The translations under genes and the position numbers were made by a program. Source: [Clostridium] symbiosum (GTDB lineage: Bacteria; Bacillota; Clostridia; Lachnospirales; Lachnospiraceae). From it: a DNA stretch of 64,000 nt. Each line of letters starts with the position of its first letter. The stretch's first letter is position 1. Positions 44,357 through 52,423 of this stretch are shown here, in pieces. The notes below the pieces were generated by a model. It ran no database searches and was not told where the DNA came from. It saw only the letters and a list, made by a program, of their open reading frames with translations. The stretch is taken from contig CP143946.1 of the NCBI GenBank assembly GCA_036419695.1, forward strand, positions 2,536,001 through 2,600,000, written 5' to 3'.

Positions 44357-45091
44357 ATGAATTTTCATATTCTAACGCTGTTTCCCGAGATGGTGATGGG
44401 AGGGCTTAACACCAGCATTACCGGCCGGGCCATGGAAAACGGCCTGATATCGGTGGAAGCCGTCAATATACGGGATTATTCCACGGACAAGCATCATCAT
44501 GTGGACGATTATCCGTATGGCGGCGGAGCTGGAATGGTGATGCAGCCCGGACCGATCTACGCGGCCTGTGAGGATCTGGCCGGAAAGATCGGAAAGCGGC
44601 CGAGAGTCATCTATATGACACCCCAGGGGCGGGTATTTAACCAGAAAATTGCCGAGGAGCTGGCGCAGGAGGATGAACTTGTATTCCTCTGCGGCCACTA
44701 TGAGGGAATCGACGAGCGAGTTCTGGAACTTGTCGTGACGGATTATCTCTCTATCGGTGATTATGTGCTTACCGGCGGCGAACTGCCCGCCATGGTCATG
44801 ATAGACTGCATCTCAAGGCTGGTGCCGGGAGTGCTGAATAACGACGTCTCCGCGGAATTTGAATCATTCCACGACAATCTGCTGGAGTATCCACAGTACA
44901 CAAGGCCCGAGGAGTTTATGGGCAAAAAAGTACCGGAGGTGCTCTTGTCGGGCCATCATAAAAACATCGACGAGTGGCGGCGCAGGAAATCCATAGAACG
45001 CACACTGGAGCGCAGGCCAGAACTGCTTGAAGATGCTGTTTTATCGAAGAAGGAGGCGTTGTATCTGGCGCAGCTTAAAGGGGAGGATTAG
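44357..45091 (+). CDS. trmD: tRNA (guanine-N1)-methyltransferase TrmD
   Basis: TrmD methylates G37 of tRNAs that read CUN, CCN and CGG codons, preventing frameshifts; it is a SPOUT knotted enzyme. It has 244 residues. MNFHILTLFPEM, DDYPYGGGAGMVMQPGPIYAA, LCGHYEGIDERVLE and IGDYVLTGGELPAMVMID form the AdoMet knot and active site. The ATG follows AAGGAG. The usual next gene, rplS, has been displaced by about 2.8 kb. Confidence 0.98.
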   Translation: MNFHILTLFPEMVMGGLNTSITGRAMENGLISVEAVNIRDYSTDKHHHVDDYPYGGGAGMVMQPGPIYAACEDLAGKIGKRPRVIYMTPQGRVFNQKIAEELAQEDELVFLCGHYEGIDERVLELVVTDYLSIGDYVLTGGELPAMVMIDCISRLVPGVLNNDVSAEFESFHDNLLEYPQYTRPEEFMGKKVPEVLLSGHHKNIDEWRRRKSIERTLERRPELLEDAVLSKKEALYLAQLKGED

Positions 45092-45199
45092 ACAATAAGT
45101 AATGACCCCCAGTTTGTAAATTCGTGGATTTACCTGTATACTAAAGTTTGTTAAGAACAAAGGTAACAGGGATTACCGCATACAAATGGAGGTCATCAA

Positions 45200-46321
45200 A
45201 TGAATTATAACACAGTTTACGTAGGAATGGATGTTCATAAGGAAAGTTTTTCACTTTGCAGCTTCACAATCGAAGAAGACAAAGCGTCCCATGTCCAGAA
45301 AGTCGAATCGGATTACAAACAAGTCCTAAAATATCTCGAGTTTCTGCGTACCATTTACGGAAAGGATGCGTATTTCATATGCGGTTATGAGGCTGGCTGT
45401 CTCGGCTTCACTTTATATCATCAGTTAACGGAACATCATGTTAACTGCGTAATCCTCGCTCCGACTACCATGTTACAGAAGCGTGGGAAGAAAAAAATAA
45501 AAACAGACAAACGCGACGCTGCCCTGATTGGCCGCTGCTTGGCCCAGCATAATTATAGCCCGGTCCATGTCCCTACGGAGCAGGATGAAGAAATCAAGGA
45601 ATATCTCCGGATGCGAACCGACCACAAGCTGGCGCTTAAAAAGATAAAGCAGCAGATCCTGGCATTCTGCTTGCGCCATAATTATCGCTATGAGAGAGGC
45701 GGCAGCCACTGGACTCAAACCCATATCAAATGGCTCAGGGCATTGACCCCGGATGGCCTGTACAAGGAGATTCTCGACGAATATCTGTTGACCTTCGATC
45801 AGCTCAGCAATAAACTGGAGCGTCTTGAGCAGCGTATTGAGGAGCTTGGGTCCAGGGAGGAATATCGGGAAGATGTCAAAAAGCTCACCTGTTTACTTGG
45901 CGTCAAAACCCAGACCGCCTTGTCTGTCATAGTGGAGGTTGGCGATTTCAAGCGGTTTGCGACAGCAGACCGGTTTGCATCGTACCTGGGGCTGGTACCA
46001 GGCGAAGATTCCAGCGGGGACGGACGACAGAGGCTTGGCATCACCAAGGCAGGGAACACCCACGTGCGCCGGTTGCTGGTTGAAGCGGCGCAGAGTTATA
46101 GCCGTGGGCAAATCGGATACAAGTCTAGGGAATTAAAAGCCCGCCAGAGTGGAAATACACCACAGGTGATTGCTTACGCAGACAAGGCCAATGAGCGCCT
46201 AAGGCGGCGCTATTACAAAATGGTGCTTGGACAGAACAAGCGCAGCAATGTAGCAAAAACAGCAATCGCAAGGGAACTGGCCTGTTTCATGTGGGGAATG
46301 ATGACGGATCACATAGCCTGA
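45200..46321 (+). CDS. IS110/IS1111 family transposase (DEDD recombinase)
   Basis: A 373-residue intact IS110-family transposase. The N-terminal RuvC-like DEDD domain opens VYVGMDVHKESFSLCSF and has KIKTDKRDAALIGRCLAQ. The C-terminal Transposase_20 domain has the serine-containing region (LLGVKTQTALSVIVEVGDF, YLGLVPGEDSSGDGRQRLGITKAGNTHVRRLLVEAA). These enzymes act through a bridge RNA encoded by the element's non-coding end. The ATG follows ATGGAGG. There are no frameshifts, so the copy could be active. Confidence 0.95.
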   Translation: MNYNTVYVGMDVHKESFSLCSFTIEEDKASHVQKVESDYKQVLKYLEFLRTIYGKDAYFICGYEAGCLGFTLYHQLTEHHVNCVILAPTTMLQKRGKKKIKTDKRDAALIGRCLAQHNYSPVHVPTEQDEEIKEYLRMRTDHKLALKKIKQQILAFCLRHNYRYERGGSHWTQTHIKWLRALTPDGLYKEILDEYLLTFDQLSNKLERLEQRIEELGSREEYREDVKKLTCLLGVKTQTALSVIVEVGDFKRFATADRFASYLGLVPGEDSSGDGRQRLGITKAGNTHVRRLLVEAAQSYSRGQIGYKSRELKARQSGNTPQVIAYADKANERLRRRYYKMVLGQNKRSNVAKTAIARELACFMWGMMTDHIA

Positions 46322-46329
46322 TACGGTTA

Positions 46330-46712
46330 CAGCACCGTGCGGCTCCGGTCAAGGCTGCTGCGCACCGCCTGCGGCGTCAGGGCCCTGACAGTAACCGCCC
46401 GCTACAGTAGCGGGTAAACAAGCCGATGTAAGCTGGCTAGCGCCACATACATCTAGCCACAATCCAAAGTAACAACTGAAGACATCTTGAAAGGGTTTCG
46501 GCCATTTCAAGGTTCGGGCTATCTACGCCTCAACTATGTAGGCACAAATATTTGTGATCCACGCAATTAGACGGTAGAGCCCACGGCGGACCATTGACCT
46601 GTAGGTAACCAATCCACGAATATCAGAGTGGCCAATGCCGGGAACTGACACTCCGAAGCTCTTTCCAGATGTCTTCAGAAACAAAAAATAAAAGTATGTG
46701 GTGAAGTTCCGC
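46330..46712 (+). ncRNA. Candidate bridge RNA region of the IS110-family element
   Basis: The non-coding 3' end of the element contains several hairpins: CCCGCTA cag TAGCGGG (about 46397-46413), CTTGAAA...TTTCAAG (about 46488-46515), and the palindrome CACAAATATTTGTG (about 46541-46554). In IS110-family elements such a region is transcribed into the RNA that pairs with donor and target DNA. I could not locate the guide loops by eye, so limits and strand are provisional. Confidence 0.5.
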
Positions 46713-46768
46713 AATTTACACTTGACAAAAGTCATTACATATCAGTTGAGAGGTGAGGACGCCTCTGT

Positions 46769-47036
46769 AAGATGGCGGACGGGGGAGTGGGTTGGTGTAT
46801 ATGAGTCTTCAGTCCCGGTGTTTAGTGTGTGGTGAGGGGGGAATCCGGAGAAAAAAATTCCTACGGGGACACGCTCGCGCTTGTGAAGCGCACAGCGGAT
46901 GCTAGGCTCGAAAACACCTCGCCAAGCACCGGCGGGCTTCAAGGTCTCCCTTCGGAAAGTTTTTCTCCTCCTTCCCCGGGCAGGTTATCGACGGGACTGA
47001 AGACTCAGCGAAGGGTGTTGCCCCGTCCGTCATCTT
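46769..47036 (+). repeat. Long palindromic dispersed repeat, copy A
   Basis: A 268-bp imperfect palindrome. Outer arms AAGATGGCGGACGGGG and CCCCGTCCGTCATCTT match at 15 of 16 positions. Inner arms GAGTCTTCAGTCCCG and CGGGACTGAAGACTC match fully. Between them a purine-rich strand (GGGGAATCCGGAG...) faces a pyrimidine-rich one (...TTTTTCTCCTCCTTCCCC). It aligns over its length with copies B and C but is more diverged. Non-coding; open frames across it are incidental. Confidence 0.8.
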
Positions 47037-47484
47037 CAGGGGCTGATTGTCTCTTTCGTCAAGTGGGGAGGAGGTATTGTCGCGACCACTACGTAGTGGC
47101 GATATTTATACGGAGCTGGGCTGTTATGGTAAATGCCTCGTGATATGCAGTGACAGAATAAAACGCTGTTTCGTGCCGGTCGATTTGGATTTAGGTATCT
47201 TTATGTGAAAATGTATAGAAATGCTTTGTAGAATGTAAACTCATGAATAGCGATTGAGTTTTTTTTGATTGAGATTTTTCGTTTTGTCGGCATTTCAGAT
47301 TATATGAAAGAGATGTCTAAGACGGAATTGAAAGAGGATTCTGTCTTTCAGATAGAGAGTTTAAGTAGAGAATTTAGAATGAGCAGGAGTCATTCCCCAG
47401 GGATTGGAGTAAACGTAGTGGCAGCGACAGTTCCCTTTTCCCCTTTGAAGGAAGAGAACAATTCAGCGGCCGCAGGCCGGGATT
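47037..47484. other. Spacer between repeat copies A and B
   Basis: About 450 bp of lower-GC sequence with no recognisable gene. The open frame starting at 47265 has no family resemblance and runs straight into the repeat, so it was not called. The 14-bp palindrome CCACTACGTAGTGG lies near 47087-47100. Confidence 0.5.
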
Positions 47485-47734
47485 CGGGATGGCGAAAACC
47501 TTCGCGTCTTCAGTCCCGGGCCATAACCTTCCTGTGGGGGAGGAGGGAGAAAATGATTCCGGAGGGAACCTGGGAGTTCATCGGCACTTACCGAGGTCTT
47601 TTCGAGGTTAGTGTCCGTTATGTACTCCAAAGAGCGCAAGCGTTTCCCGCAGGAACTTTTTCTGCCCGGATTCCCCACCCGCGACTAAACTCAAGCCGGG
47701 ACTGAAGAATCATAACCTACCTCTCACCATCCCG
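47485..47734 (-). repeat. Long palindromic dispersed repeat, copy B (inverted)
   Basis: A 250-bp copy in the opposite orientation to A and C. Ends are CGGGATGGCGA and TCACCATCCCG (10 of 11 inverted). Inner arms are GTCTTCAGTCCCGGG and CCGGGACTGAAGA. Read on the minus strand it matches copy C at roughly nine positions in ten, including AGTTCCTGCGGGAAACGC and TTGCGCTCTTTGGAGTACAT, although 16 kb apart. Confidence 0.85.
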
Positions 47735-47777
47735 CCCCCCGACCGTCCCGGCGGCGTTCTCATTTCTCAAAAAACGC

Positions 47778-47806
47778 TTGCATTCCACCCCAATATATGG
47801 TATCAT
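47778..47806 (+). promoter_or_regulatory. Probable promoter of rplS
   Basis: TTGCAT at 47778-47783, a 17-bp spacer and TATCAT at 47801-47806, about 80 bp before rplS. A separate promoter is expected because the insertion cuts rplS off from trmD. Confidence 0.6.
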
Positions 47807-47887
47807 AATAAACTGTGAAATAAAGAGATGGTCCTCTGTTACGGAATGTATTAAGAACATCAAAGATTTTAAAGGAGGTTCACTAGG

Positions 47888-48235
47888 ATGAACGAAATTA
47901 TCAAGAATATCGAAGCTGCTCAGTTGAAAGCAACTGTTCCGAGCTTCAATGTAGGAGATACAGTAAGAGTATCTGCTAAAATCAAAGAGGGAAACCGTGA
48001 GAGAACTCAGATTTTCGAAGGAACTGTTATCAAGAGACAGAACGGCAGTTCAAGAGAAACTTTCACCGTAAGAAAGAATTCCAACGGTGTAGGCGTAGAG
48101 AAGACATGGCCGTTACATTCTCCTGTTGTTGAGAACATTGAAGTAATCAGAAGAGGTAAAGTAAGAAGAGCAAAACTTAACTACTTAAGAGACAGAGTTG
48201 GTAAAGCTGCCAAAGTTAAAGAGTTAGTTAAATAA
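47888..48235 (+). CDS. rplS: 50S ribosomal protein L19
   Basis: A 115-residue L19, located at the 30S-50S interface. VPSFNVGDTVRVSAKIKEG, RTQIFEGTVIKRQ, SRETFTVRKNSNGVGVEKTWPLHSP and KVRRAKLNYLRDRVGKAAKV are diagnostic. It starts behind AAAGGAGG. It is normally co-transcribed with trmD but here has its own promoter and terminator. Confidence 0.99.
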   Translation: MNEIIKNIEAAQLKATVPSFNVGDTVRVSAKIKEGNRERTQIFEGTVIKRQNGSSRETFTVRKNSNGVGVEKTWPLHSPVVENIEVIRRGKVRRAKLNYLRDRVGKAAKVKELVK

Positions 48236-48246
48236 TTCTTGGAATG

Positions 48247-48276
48247 AAAAGGGACAATGTAAATTGTCCCTTTTTT
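48247..48276 (+). terminator. Terminator of rplS
   Basis: AAAAGGGACAAT pairs with ATTGTCCCTTTT around a 4-nt loop and is followed by more T. Confidence 0.92.
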
Positions 48277-48322
48277 AGCAGACAGGTTATTGCAGTTCAT
48301 AACGACAGGTTAGGGGAAAAGA

Positions 48323-48871
48323 ATGCATATAGACGAAGAACCCAGCCGCCTGCGGCTGATAGTTAACTGGATTGTTGATATCGTTGTCGTAATATCCATT
48401 GCCTGGTTTGTTGTATTCTCGATGGGGACGCAGATTACAGTGACGGGCCAATCCATGGAACCTGTGCTCTCACAGGATGAAATGGTTTTGATGAACCGGC
48501 TTTCCGTCAGGTTTGGAAAGATCAAACGGTTCGATATCATAGTATTTGAAAAGGAAGATAAGAAATTTAATATTAAGAGAGTGGTCGGCCTGCCTGGTGA
48601 GACGGTGCAGATTAAGGACGGTTCTCTCTATATTAATGATGAAAAAATAGAGGCGGAGAACGGACTGTCACAGGCTGCGCTTGCAGGTCTTGCGGAAAAT
48701 CCGGTGGTACTTGCGGAGGATGAATACTTTCTTCTGGGAGATAACCGGGAAAACAGTGAGGACAGCCGTTTTGTCAATGTAGGAAATGTAAAGAAGAGCC
48801 AGATTCGGGGAAAGGTCTGGTTCCGGATACGTCCGCTGCGCCGTATCGGGCTGATACGCTCCGGCGCCTGA
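48323..48871 (+). CDS. lepB: Signal peptidase I
   Basis: Signal peptidase I (182 residues) cleaves signal peptides of secreted proteins. One N-terminal membrane helix (IVNWIVDIVVVISIAWFVVF) anchors it. The catalytic Ser lies in TVTGQSMEPVL and the Lys in FNIKRVVGLPGE; GDNRENSEDSRFVNVG is box E. The ATG follows AGGGGAAAAG. It sits between rplS and rbgA as in other Clostridia. Confidence 0.97.
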   Translation: MHIDEEPSRLRLIVNWIVDIVVVISIAWFVVFSMGTQITVTGQSMEPVLSQDEMVLMNRLSVRFGKIKRFDIIVFEKEDKKFNIKRVVGLPGETVQIKDGSLYINDEKIEAENGLSQAALAGLAENPVVLAEDEYFLLGDNRENSEDSRFVNVGNVKKSQIRGKVWFRIRPLRRIGLIRSGA

Positions 48872-48885
48872 AAGGAGATTCACAG

Positions 48886-49743
48886 ATGAATATACAATGG
48901 TATCCAGGCCATATGACAAAGGCCAAAAGAGCCATGAAGGAAGATATTAAACTGATCGATCTGGTGATCGAGCTGGTGGATGCCAGGGTTCCTCTTGGAA
49001 GCAGGAATCCCGATATCGATGAACTGGCAAAGGGAAAAGGCAGGATCATTCTTTTGAATAAATCGGATCTGGCGGATGAGAGATATAATGAGAAATGGTC
49101 GGCCTGGTTTCAGGCCAAAGGATTCCACGTTATTAAAGTGAATGCAAGATCCGGCATGGGTTTAAAACAAATCCAGCCGCTGGTGCAGGAGGCCTGCCGT
49201 GAGAAGATCGAGCGCGACAGGAGAAGGGGAATCTTAAACCGGCCCGTCCGTACGATGGTAGTCGGTATCCCGAATGTGGGGAAATCCACCTTTATCAATT
49301 CATTTGCAGGAAAAGCGTGCACAAAGACCGGGAACAAGCCGGGCGTAACAAAGGGCAACCAGTGGATCCGGCTGAACAAAACGCTTGAGCTTTTAGATAC
49401 CCCGGGAATTCTCTGGCCCCGTTTTGAAGACCAGGATGTGGGGCTGAAACTGGCCTTTATCGGTTCCATCAACGACGAGATCATCGATAAAGAAGAGCTG
49501 GCCGCAGAACTGCTTAAATTCCTGATGAAGCATTACGGCGTCAATCTGAAAGAGCGGTACGGAATAGACTCAGAAGACCCGTATGAGGCCCTTAGACAGG
49601 TGGCCAAGGCGCGTTCCTGTCTTTTAAAGGGGAATGAACTGGATACGAAGAAGGCGGCCAACATCCTGTTTGATGACTTCAGAAGCGGGAAACTGGGACG
49701 GATTACGCTTGAATTCCCGGAGGACCAGGAAAAAGAAGACTAA
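48886..49743 (+). CDS. rbgA: Ribosome biogenesis GTPase RbgA (YlqF)
   Basis: RbgA is a circularly permuted GTPase needed for late 50S assembly. In the 285-residue protein G4 (LLNKSDLAD) precedes G1 (VGIPNVGKSTFINSF) and G3 (LLDTPGILWPRFED), as expected for the permuted order. The start MNIQWYPGHMTKAKRAMKED is a family hallmark. The ATG follows AAAGGAG, 14 bp after lepB. Confidence 0.98.
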   Translation: MNIQWYPGHMTKAKRAMKEDIKLIDLVIELVDARVPLGSRNPDIDELAKGKGRIILLNKSDLADERYNEKWSAWFQAKGFHVIKVNARSGMGLKQIQPLVQEACREKIERDRRRGILNRPVRTMVVGIPNVGKSTFINSFAGKACTKTGNKPGVTKGNQWIRLNKTLELLDTPGILWPRFEDQDVGLKLAFIGSINDEIIDKEELAAELLKFLMKHYGVNLKERYGIDSEDPYEALRQVAKARSCLLKGNELDTKKAANILFDDFRSGKLGRITLEFPEDQEKED

Positions 49744-49826
49744 GAAATTAACGATAAATAAGAATTAAAGAAAATTAAGAAACCAGAGACAGGGAACCGA
49801 ACGATAAGACAGGAGAGATACAAAGG

Positions 49827-50474
49827 ATGAGAAAAATCAGCAGTGAGAAGCTTGAGCAGGAGCTAGCGCGCCTGGACCGGATGAAAGAATATGAGCGCAA
49901 ATATGAAGGGTATTCCATTGTCTGCGGAATCGACGAAGCAGGCAGGGGACCGCTTGCAGGCCCGGTTGTGGCGGCAGCCGCGGTTTTGCCGAAGGACGCC
50001 ACCATTCTCTGGCTGAATGATTCCAAGAAGCTTTCCGAGAAACGGCGCGAGGAACTGTTCCAGGAGATTCAGGAAAAAGCGGTGACATACGGAGTGGGCA
50101 TTGTGAGCCCGGCGGTCATTGATGAGATTAATATTCTTCAGGCCACCTATGAGGCGATGAGACAGGCGGTTTCCTCCCTTTCCTCCGAGCCGGATATCCT
50201 GCTGAACGACGCCGTCATCATTCCTGGAATTGATGAGAAAAAGCAGGTTAAGATTATTAAGGGCGACGCCAAAAGCGTTTCCATCGCAGCGGCCAGCATA
50301 CTGGCTAAAGTGACGAGGGACCGCATGATGGGAGAGTATGACAAGCTTTATCCGGAATACGGTTTTGCACAGCATAAGGGATACGGCACAAAAGCGCATA
50401 TGGATGCCATCCGGGAATTCGGCGTCTGCCCGATCCACCGCAGAAGCTTTTTAACGAAGATGGATTTAAAATAA
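49827..50474 (+). CDS. rnhB: Ribonuclease HII
   Basis: RNase HII removes ribonucleotides from DNA and RNA-DNA hybrids. It has 215 residues. GIDEAGRGPLAGPVVAAAAVLP supplies the first Asp and Glu, SKKLSEKRREELF and KGDAKSVSIAAASILAKVTRDR the remaining motifs, and YGFAQHKGYGTKAHMDAI is conserved. The ATG follows AGGAGAG. Its last codons and stop form the first unit of a 16-bp tandem array that reaches into yraN. Confidence 0.97.
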   Translation: MRKISSEKLEQELARLDRMKEYERKYEGYSIVCGIDEAGRGPLAGPVVAAAAVLPKDATILWLNDSKKLSEKRREELFQEIQEKAVTYGVGIVSPAVIDEINILQATYEAMRQAVSSLSSEPDILLNDAVIIPGIDEKKQVKIIKGDAKSVSIAAASILAKVTRDRMMGEYDKLYPEYGFAQHKGYGTKAHMDAIREFGVCPIHRRSFLTKMDLK

Positions 50475-50555
50475 CAGGAATTAAAATGAATAGGAATTAA
50501 GGTTAACGGGAACTAAGATTAACAGGGACTAAAATGAATGGGTACTAAAAATAAC
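50460..50555 (+). repeat. Six-unit imperfect 16-bp tandem repeat
   Basis: Six adjacent 16-bp units with the pattern aGGgAcTAAaaTtAAc: 50460-50475 (which includes the rnhB stop), 50476, 50492, 50508, 50524 and 50540-50555 (the last two include the yraN start). Units such as AGGAATTAAAATGAAT, GGGAACTAAGATTAAC and AGGGACTAAAATGAAT differ at several places. The array may offer more than one ribosome site for yraN. Confidence 0.8.
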
Positions 50556-50897
50556 AGAGAGACAGGCAGCCGTCATGAATCACAGGCGGCTGTTTTCCTT
50601 ACGGAGCGGGGCTATGTAATTCTGGAACGGAATTACCGCTGCCGCACGGGAGAAATTGATCTCATTGCAAAGGATAACGGATACCTCGTATTTATAGAGG
50701 TAAAATACAGAAGCTCAGGGTACAGCGGAGATCCGGCGGAGGCAGTGGACATGAAGAAGAGACGGAGGATTGCCGGAGCGGCCCGCTATTACCTTTTGAC
50801 CCATGGATACGGGGAGGATATTCCCTGCCGTTTTGATGTCGTGGCGATTCTGGGCGATGAGGTGCGAGTGGTTAAGGACGCATTCTGGCTGTCGTGA
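50538..50897 (+). CDS. yraN: YraN family endonuclease-like protein
   Basis: A 119-residue UPF0102/YraN protein with the Holliday-junction-resolvase-like nuclease fold. SRHESQAAVFLTERGYVILERNYRCR, GEIDLIAKDNGYLVFIEVKYR and a late YLLTHGYGEDIPCRFDVVAIL carry the expected Glu, Asp and Glu-x-Lys residues. Its biological role is not settled. It follows rnhB, as in many bacteria. The start at 50538 lies in the tandem repeat. Confidence 0.93.
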   Translation: MGTKNNRETGSRHESQAAVFLTERGYVILERNYRCRTGEIDLIAKDNGYLVFIEVKYRSSGYSGDPAEAVDMKKRRRIAGAARYYLLTHGYGEDIPCRFDVVAILGDEVRVVKDAFWLS

Positions 50898-50924
50898 TGC
50901 TTCTGTTCAGGAGGACTTGAAAGA

Positions 50925-51782
50925 ATGGAATTTATGAAAAAGACGGAGGATACCGTATTGACGCTGAAAGAAAAGGAGGGTGTTCCTTTTCTTTCGTTTC
51001 CCATACTGGAAAAAACGGGACTTGTTTCCCAGGCTTTTTCCACCAGACTGGGCGGGGTGAGCAAAGGGGATTTTGCATCGATGAACTTCTCTTTTACAAG
51101 AGGAGATAACCGGGAAGATGTGCTGGAAAATTACAGGAGGATGGCTGCGGCCCTCGGTGTGGACATGAACCGCATGGTTCTGACCTGGCAGACCCATACG
51201 ACCAATGTAAGGCGCGTGACGTCGGAGGATGAGGGGAAAGGCGTAGTGAGGGACCGTGATTACCGCGATGTGGACGGCCTGATTACCGATATTCCCGGCA
51301 TTACACTGGTTACGTTTTTTGCGGACTGCGTTCCGCTTTATTTTCTGGATCCGGTCCACAGGGCGATTGGCCTGTCACATTCCGGCTGGCGCGGCACGGT
51401 GAAACGGATGGGACAGGTGACGGTGGATGCGATGAAAGAGGCGTTCGGCTCACGGCCGGAGGATATCATCGCCTGTGTCGGACCAAGCATCTGTAAAGAC
51501 TGTTACGAGGTGGGAGCGGAAGTGGCCGAAGAATTTTGCGGCGCTTTTGATGAAGCATGCCATAATGCAATTTTACTTAAAAAGCCGGACGGAAAATACC
51601 AGCTTGATCTTTGGAAGGCCAATGAGATTGTTTTAACGGAGGCGGGAATCAGAAAAGAAAATCTGGCGGTGACCAATATCTGCACCTACTGCAATCCGGA
51701 TCTTTTGTTTTCCCACAGAAGGAGCGCTGAGCGGCGCGGCAATCTCTGCGCATTCCTTTCATTAAAAGAAAAGCAGATTTAA
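50925..51782 (+). CDS. pgeF: Peptidoglycan editing factor PgeF (YfiH/DUF152, laccase-like)
   Basis: A 285-residue member of the multicopper-polyphenol-oxidase-like YfiH family; in E. coli PgeF prevents mis-incorporation of Ser in peptidoglycan precursors, and related proteins also act on purine nucleosides. FSTRLGGVSKGDFASMNFSF, TWQTHTTNVRRV, DGLITD, ALSHSGWRGT-like GLSHSGWRGTVKRMG, CVGPSICKDCYEVG and the final FSHRRSAERRGNLCAFL are typical. The ATG follows AGGAGG, 28 bp after yraN. Confidence 0.95.
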   Translation: MEFMKKTEDTVLTLKEKEGVPFLSFPILEKTGLVSQAFSTRLGGVSKGDFASMNFSFTRGDNREDVLENYRRMAAALGVDMNRMVLTWQTHTTNVRRVTSEDEGKGVVRDRDYRDVDGLITDIPGITLVTFFADCVPLYFLDPVHRAIGLSHSGWRGTVKRMGQVTVDAMKEAFGSRPEDIIACVGPSICKDCYEVGAEVAEEFCGAFDEACHNAILLKKPDGKYQLDLWKANEIVLTEAGIRKENLAVTNICTYCNPDLLFSHRRSAERRGNLCAFLSLKEKQI

Positions 51783-52037
51783 AATTATTAATAAAAAGGC
51801 AGAAACAACGAAAAGCACGCTTCGCGAACTTTTCATTGCCACTCAACAAAACCATTATAATTGTAGGAAATAAACGTCCGGTTGGACAGGTGGCAGGAAA
51901 TCCCATTAGTTCCAAAAGATATCAGAGTATTATTTCATCTGAGAGCCATAATAGGAGTGTAGCATAAATAACAGCCCATGAAACACACAAACAAATGCAT
52001 GGGCAAAATAAAAACAGATGAAAAGGAGGCGTTTATT
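51783..52037 (+). promoter_or_regulatory. Spore-gene upstream region with candidate sigma-G/F promoter
   Basis: CATAATA at 51947-51953 matches the -10 of forespore sigma factors (CATAMTA); GTATT at 51927-51931 is a possible -35 with a slightly short spacer. The same gap holds one copy of the short hairpin motif (51806-51837, GAAAAG...CTTTTC). Confidence 0.45.
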
Positions 52038-52238
52038 ATGTCTACTACAAACAACACAAACGTACCAGAAGCAAAGGAAGCAATGAACAGATTCAAAATG
52101 GAGGTTGCCAACGAAATTGGTGTGCCGTTAACAAACGGATACAATGGTAACTTAACATCTGCACAGAATGGTTCTGTAGGCGGATATATGGTTAAGAAGA
52201 TGATCGAAGCACAGGAAAGACAGATGGCAGGTAAATAA
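52038..52238 (+). CDS. sasP: Alpha/beta-type small acid-soluble spore protein
   Basis: A 66-residue SASP that coats DNA in the spore core and protects it from UV and heat. The two family blocks are visible: MNRFKMEVANEIGVPL (with the GPR protease cleavage site in EIG) and GNLTSAQNGSVGGYMVKKMIE. The ATG at 52038 follows AAAGGAGG; the open frame from 51978 is upstream noise. It is expressed alone, probably in the forespore. It shows that the organism can sporulate. Confidence 0.96.
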   Translation: MSTTNNTNVPEAKEAMNRFKMEVANEIGVPLTNGYNGNLTSAQNGSVGGYMVKKMIEAQERQMAGK

Positions 52239-52285
52239 ATCATTTAACTGACATTAACGGAAAATCCTGAGTTTTTCGGCGAAGG

Positions 52286-52330
52286 TACAGGGCTGCGGCA
52301 GATGTTATGCTGCCATTGCCCTGTATTTTT
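52286..52330 (+). terminator. Terminator of the spore protein gene
   Basis: TACAGGGC (52286-52293) pairs with GCCCTGTA (52318-52325) around an inner GGCAG/CTGCC stem, followed by TTTTT. Confidence 0.85.
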
Positions 52331-52362
52331 GCGTGAAATAGCTTTGAATTCGGAAATACTGC

Positions 52363-52391
52363 TTGTATATAAATCAATTACATACTATAAT
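52363..52391 (+). promoter_or_regulatory. Promoter of rsmD-coaD
   Basis: TTGTAT at 52363-52368, a 17-bp spacer and a perfect TATAAT at 52386-52391. Confidence 0.75.
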
Positions 52392-52423
52392 AGATGAGAA
52401 AAAAATTTTCGGGGAAAGAATCC

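Larger units (their letters stand above)
45099..46738 (+). mobile_element. IS110-family insertion sequence (IS1111-like layout)
   Basis: The element is defined by the transposase gene and by matching ends. GTAATGAC (45099-45106) and its complement GTCATTAC (46731-46738) face outward, with subterminal TGTAAATT (45115-45122) and AATTTACA (46713-46720) also inverted. Only about 100 bp precede the transposase, while about 415 bp of structured non-coding DNA follow it, the arrangement of the IS1111 group. It lies between trmD and rplS. Exact boundaries are tentative because IS110 elements often lack target duplications. Confidence 0.8.

Noticed and set aside
46829..47143. Open frame across palindromic repeat A
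   Set aside because: The composition follows the palindrome; copies B and C break the frame with stops and indels, so it is not a conserved protein.
47265..47705. Open frame entering palindromic repeat B
   Set aside because: No family resemblance or ribosome site, and half of it lies in the repeat.
47807..47887. rplS leader considered as an L19 autoregulatory RNA
   Set aside because: About 80 nt are available, but I could not trace the conserved leader structure by eye.
50460..50555. Tandem units considered as a CRISPR-like array
   Set aside because: The units are adjacent with no spacers, 16 bp long and imperfect, with no cas genes nearby.
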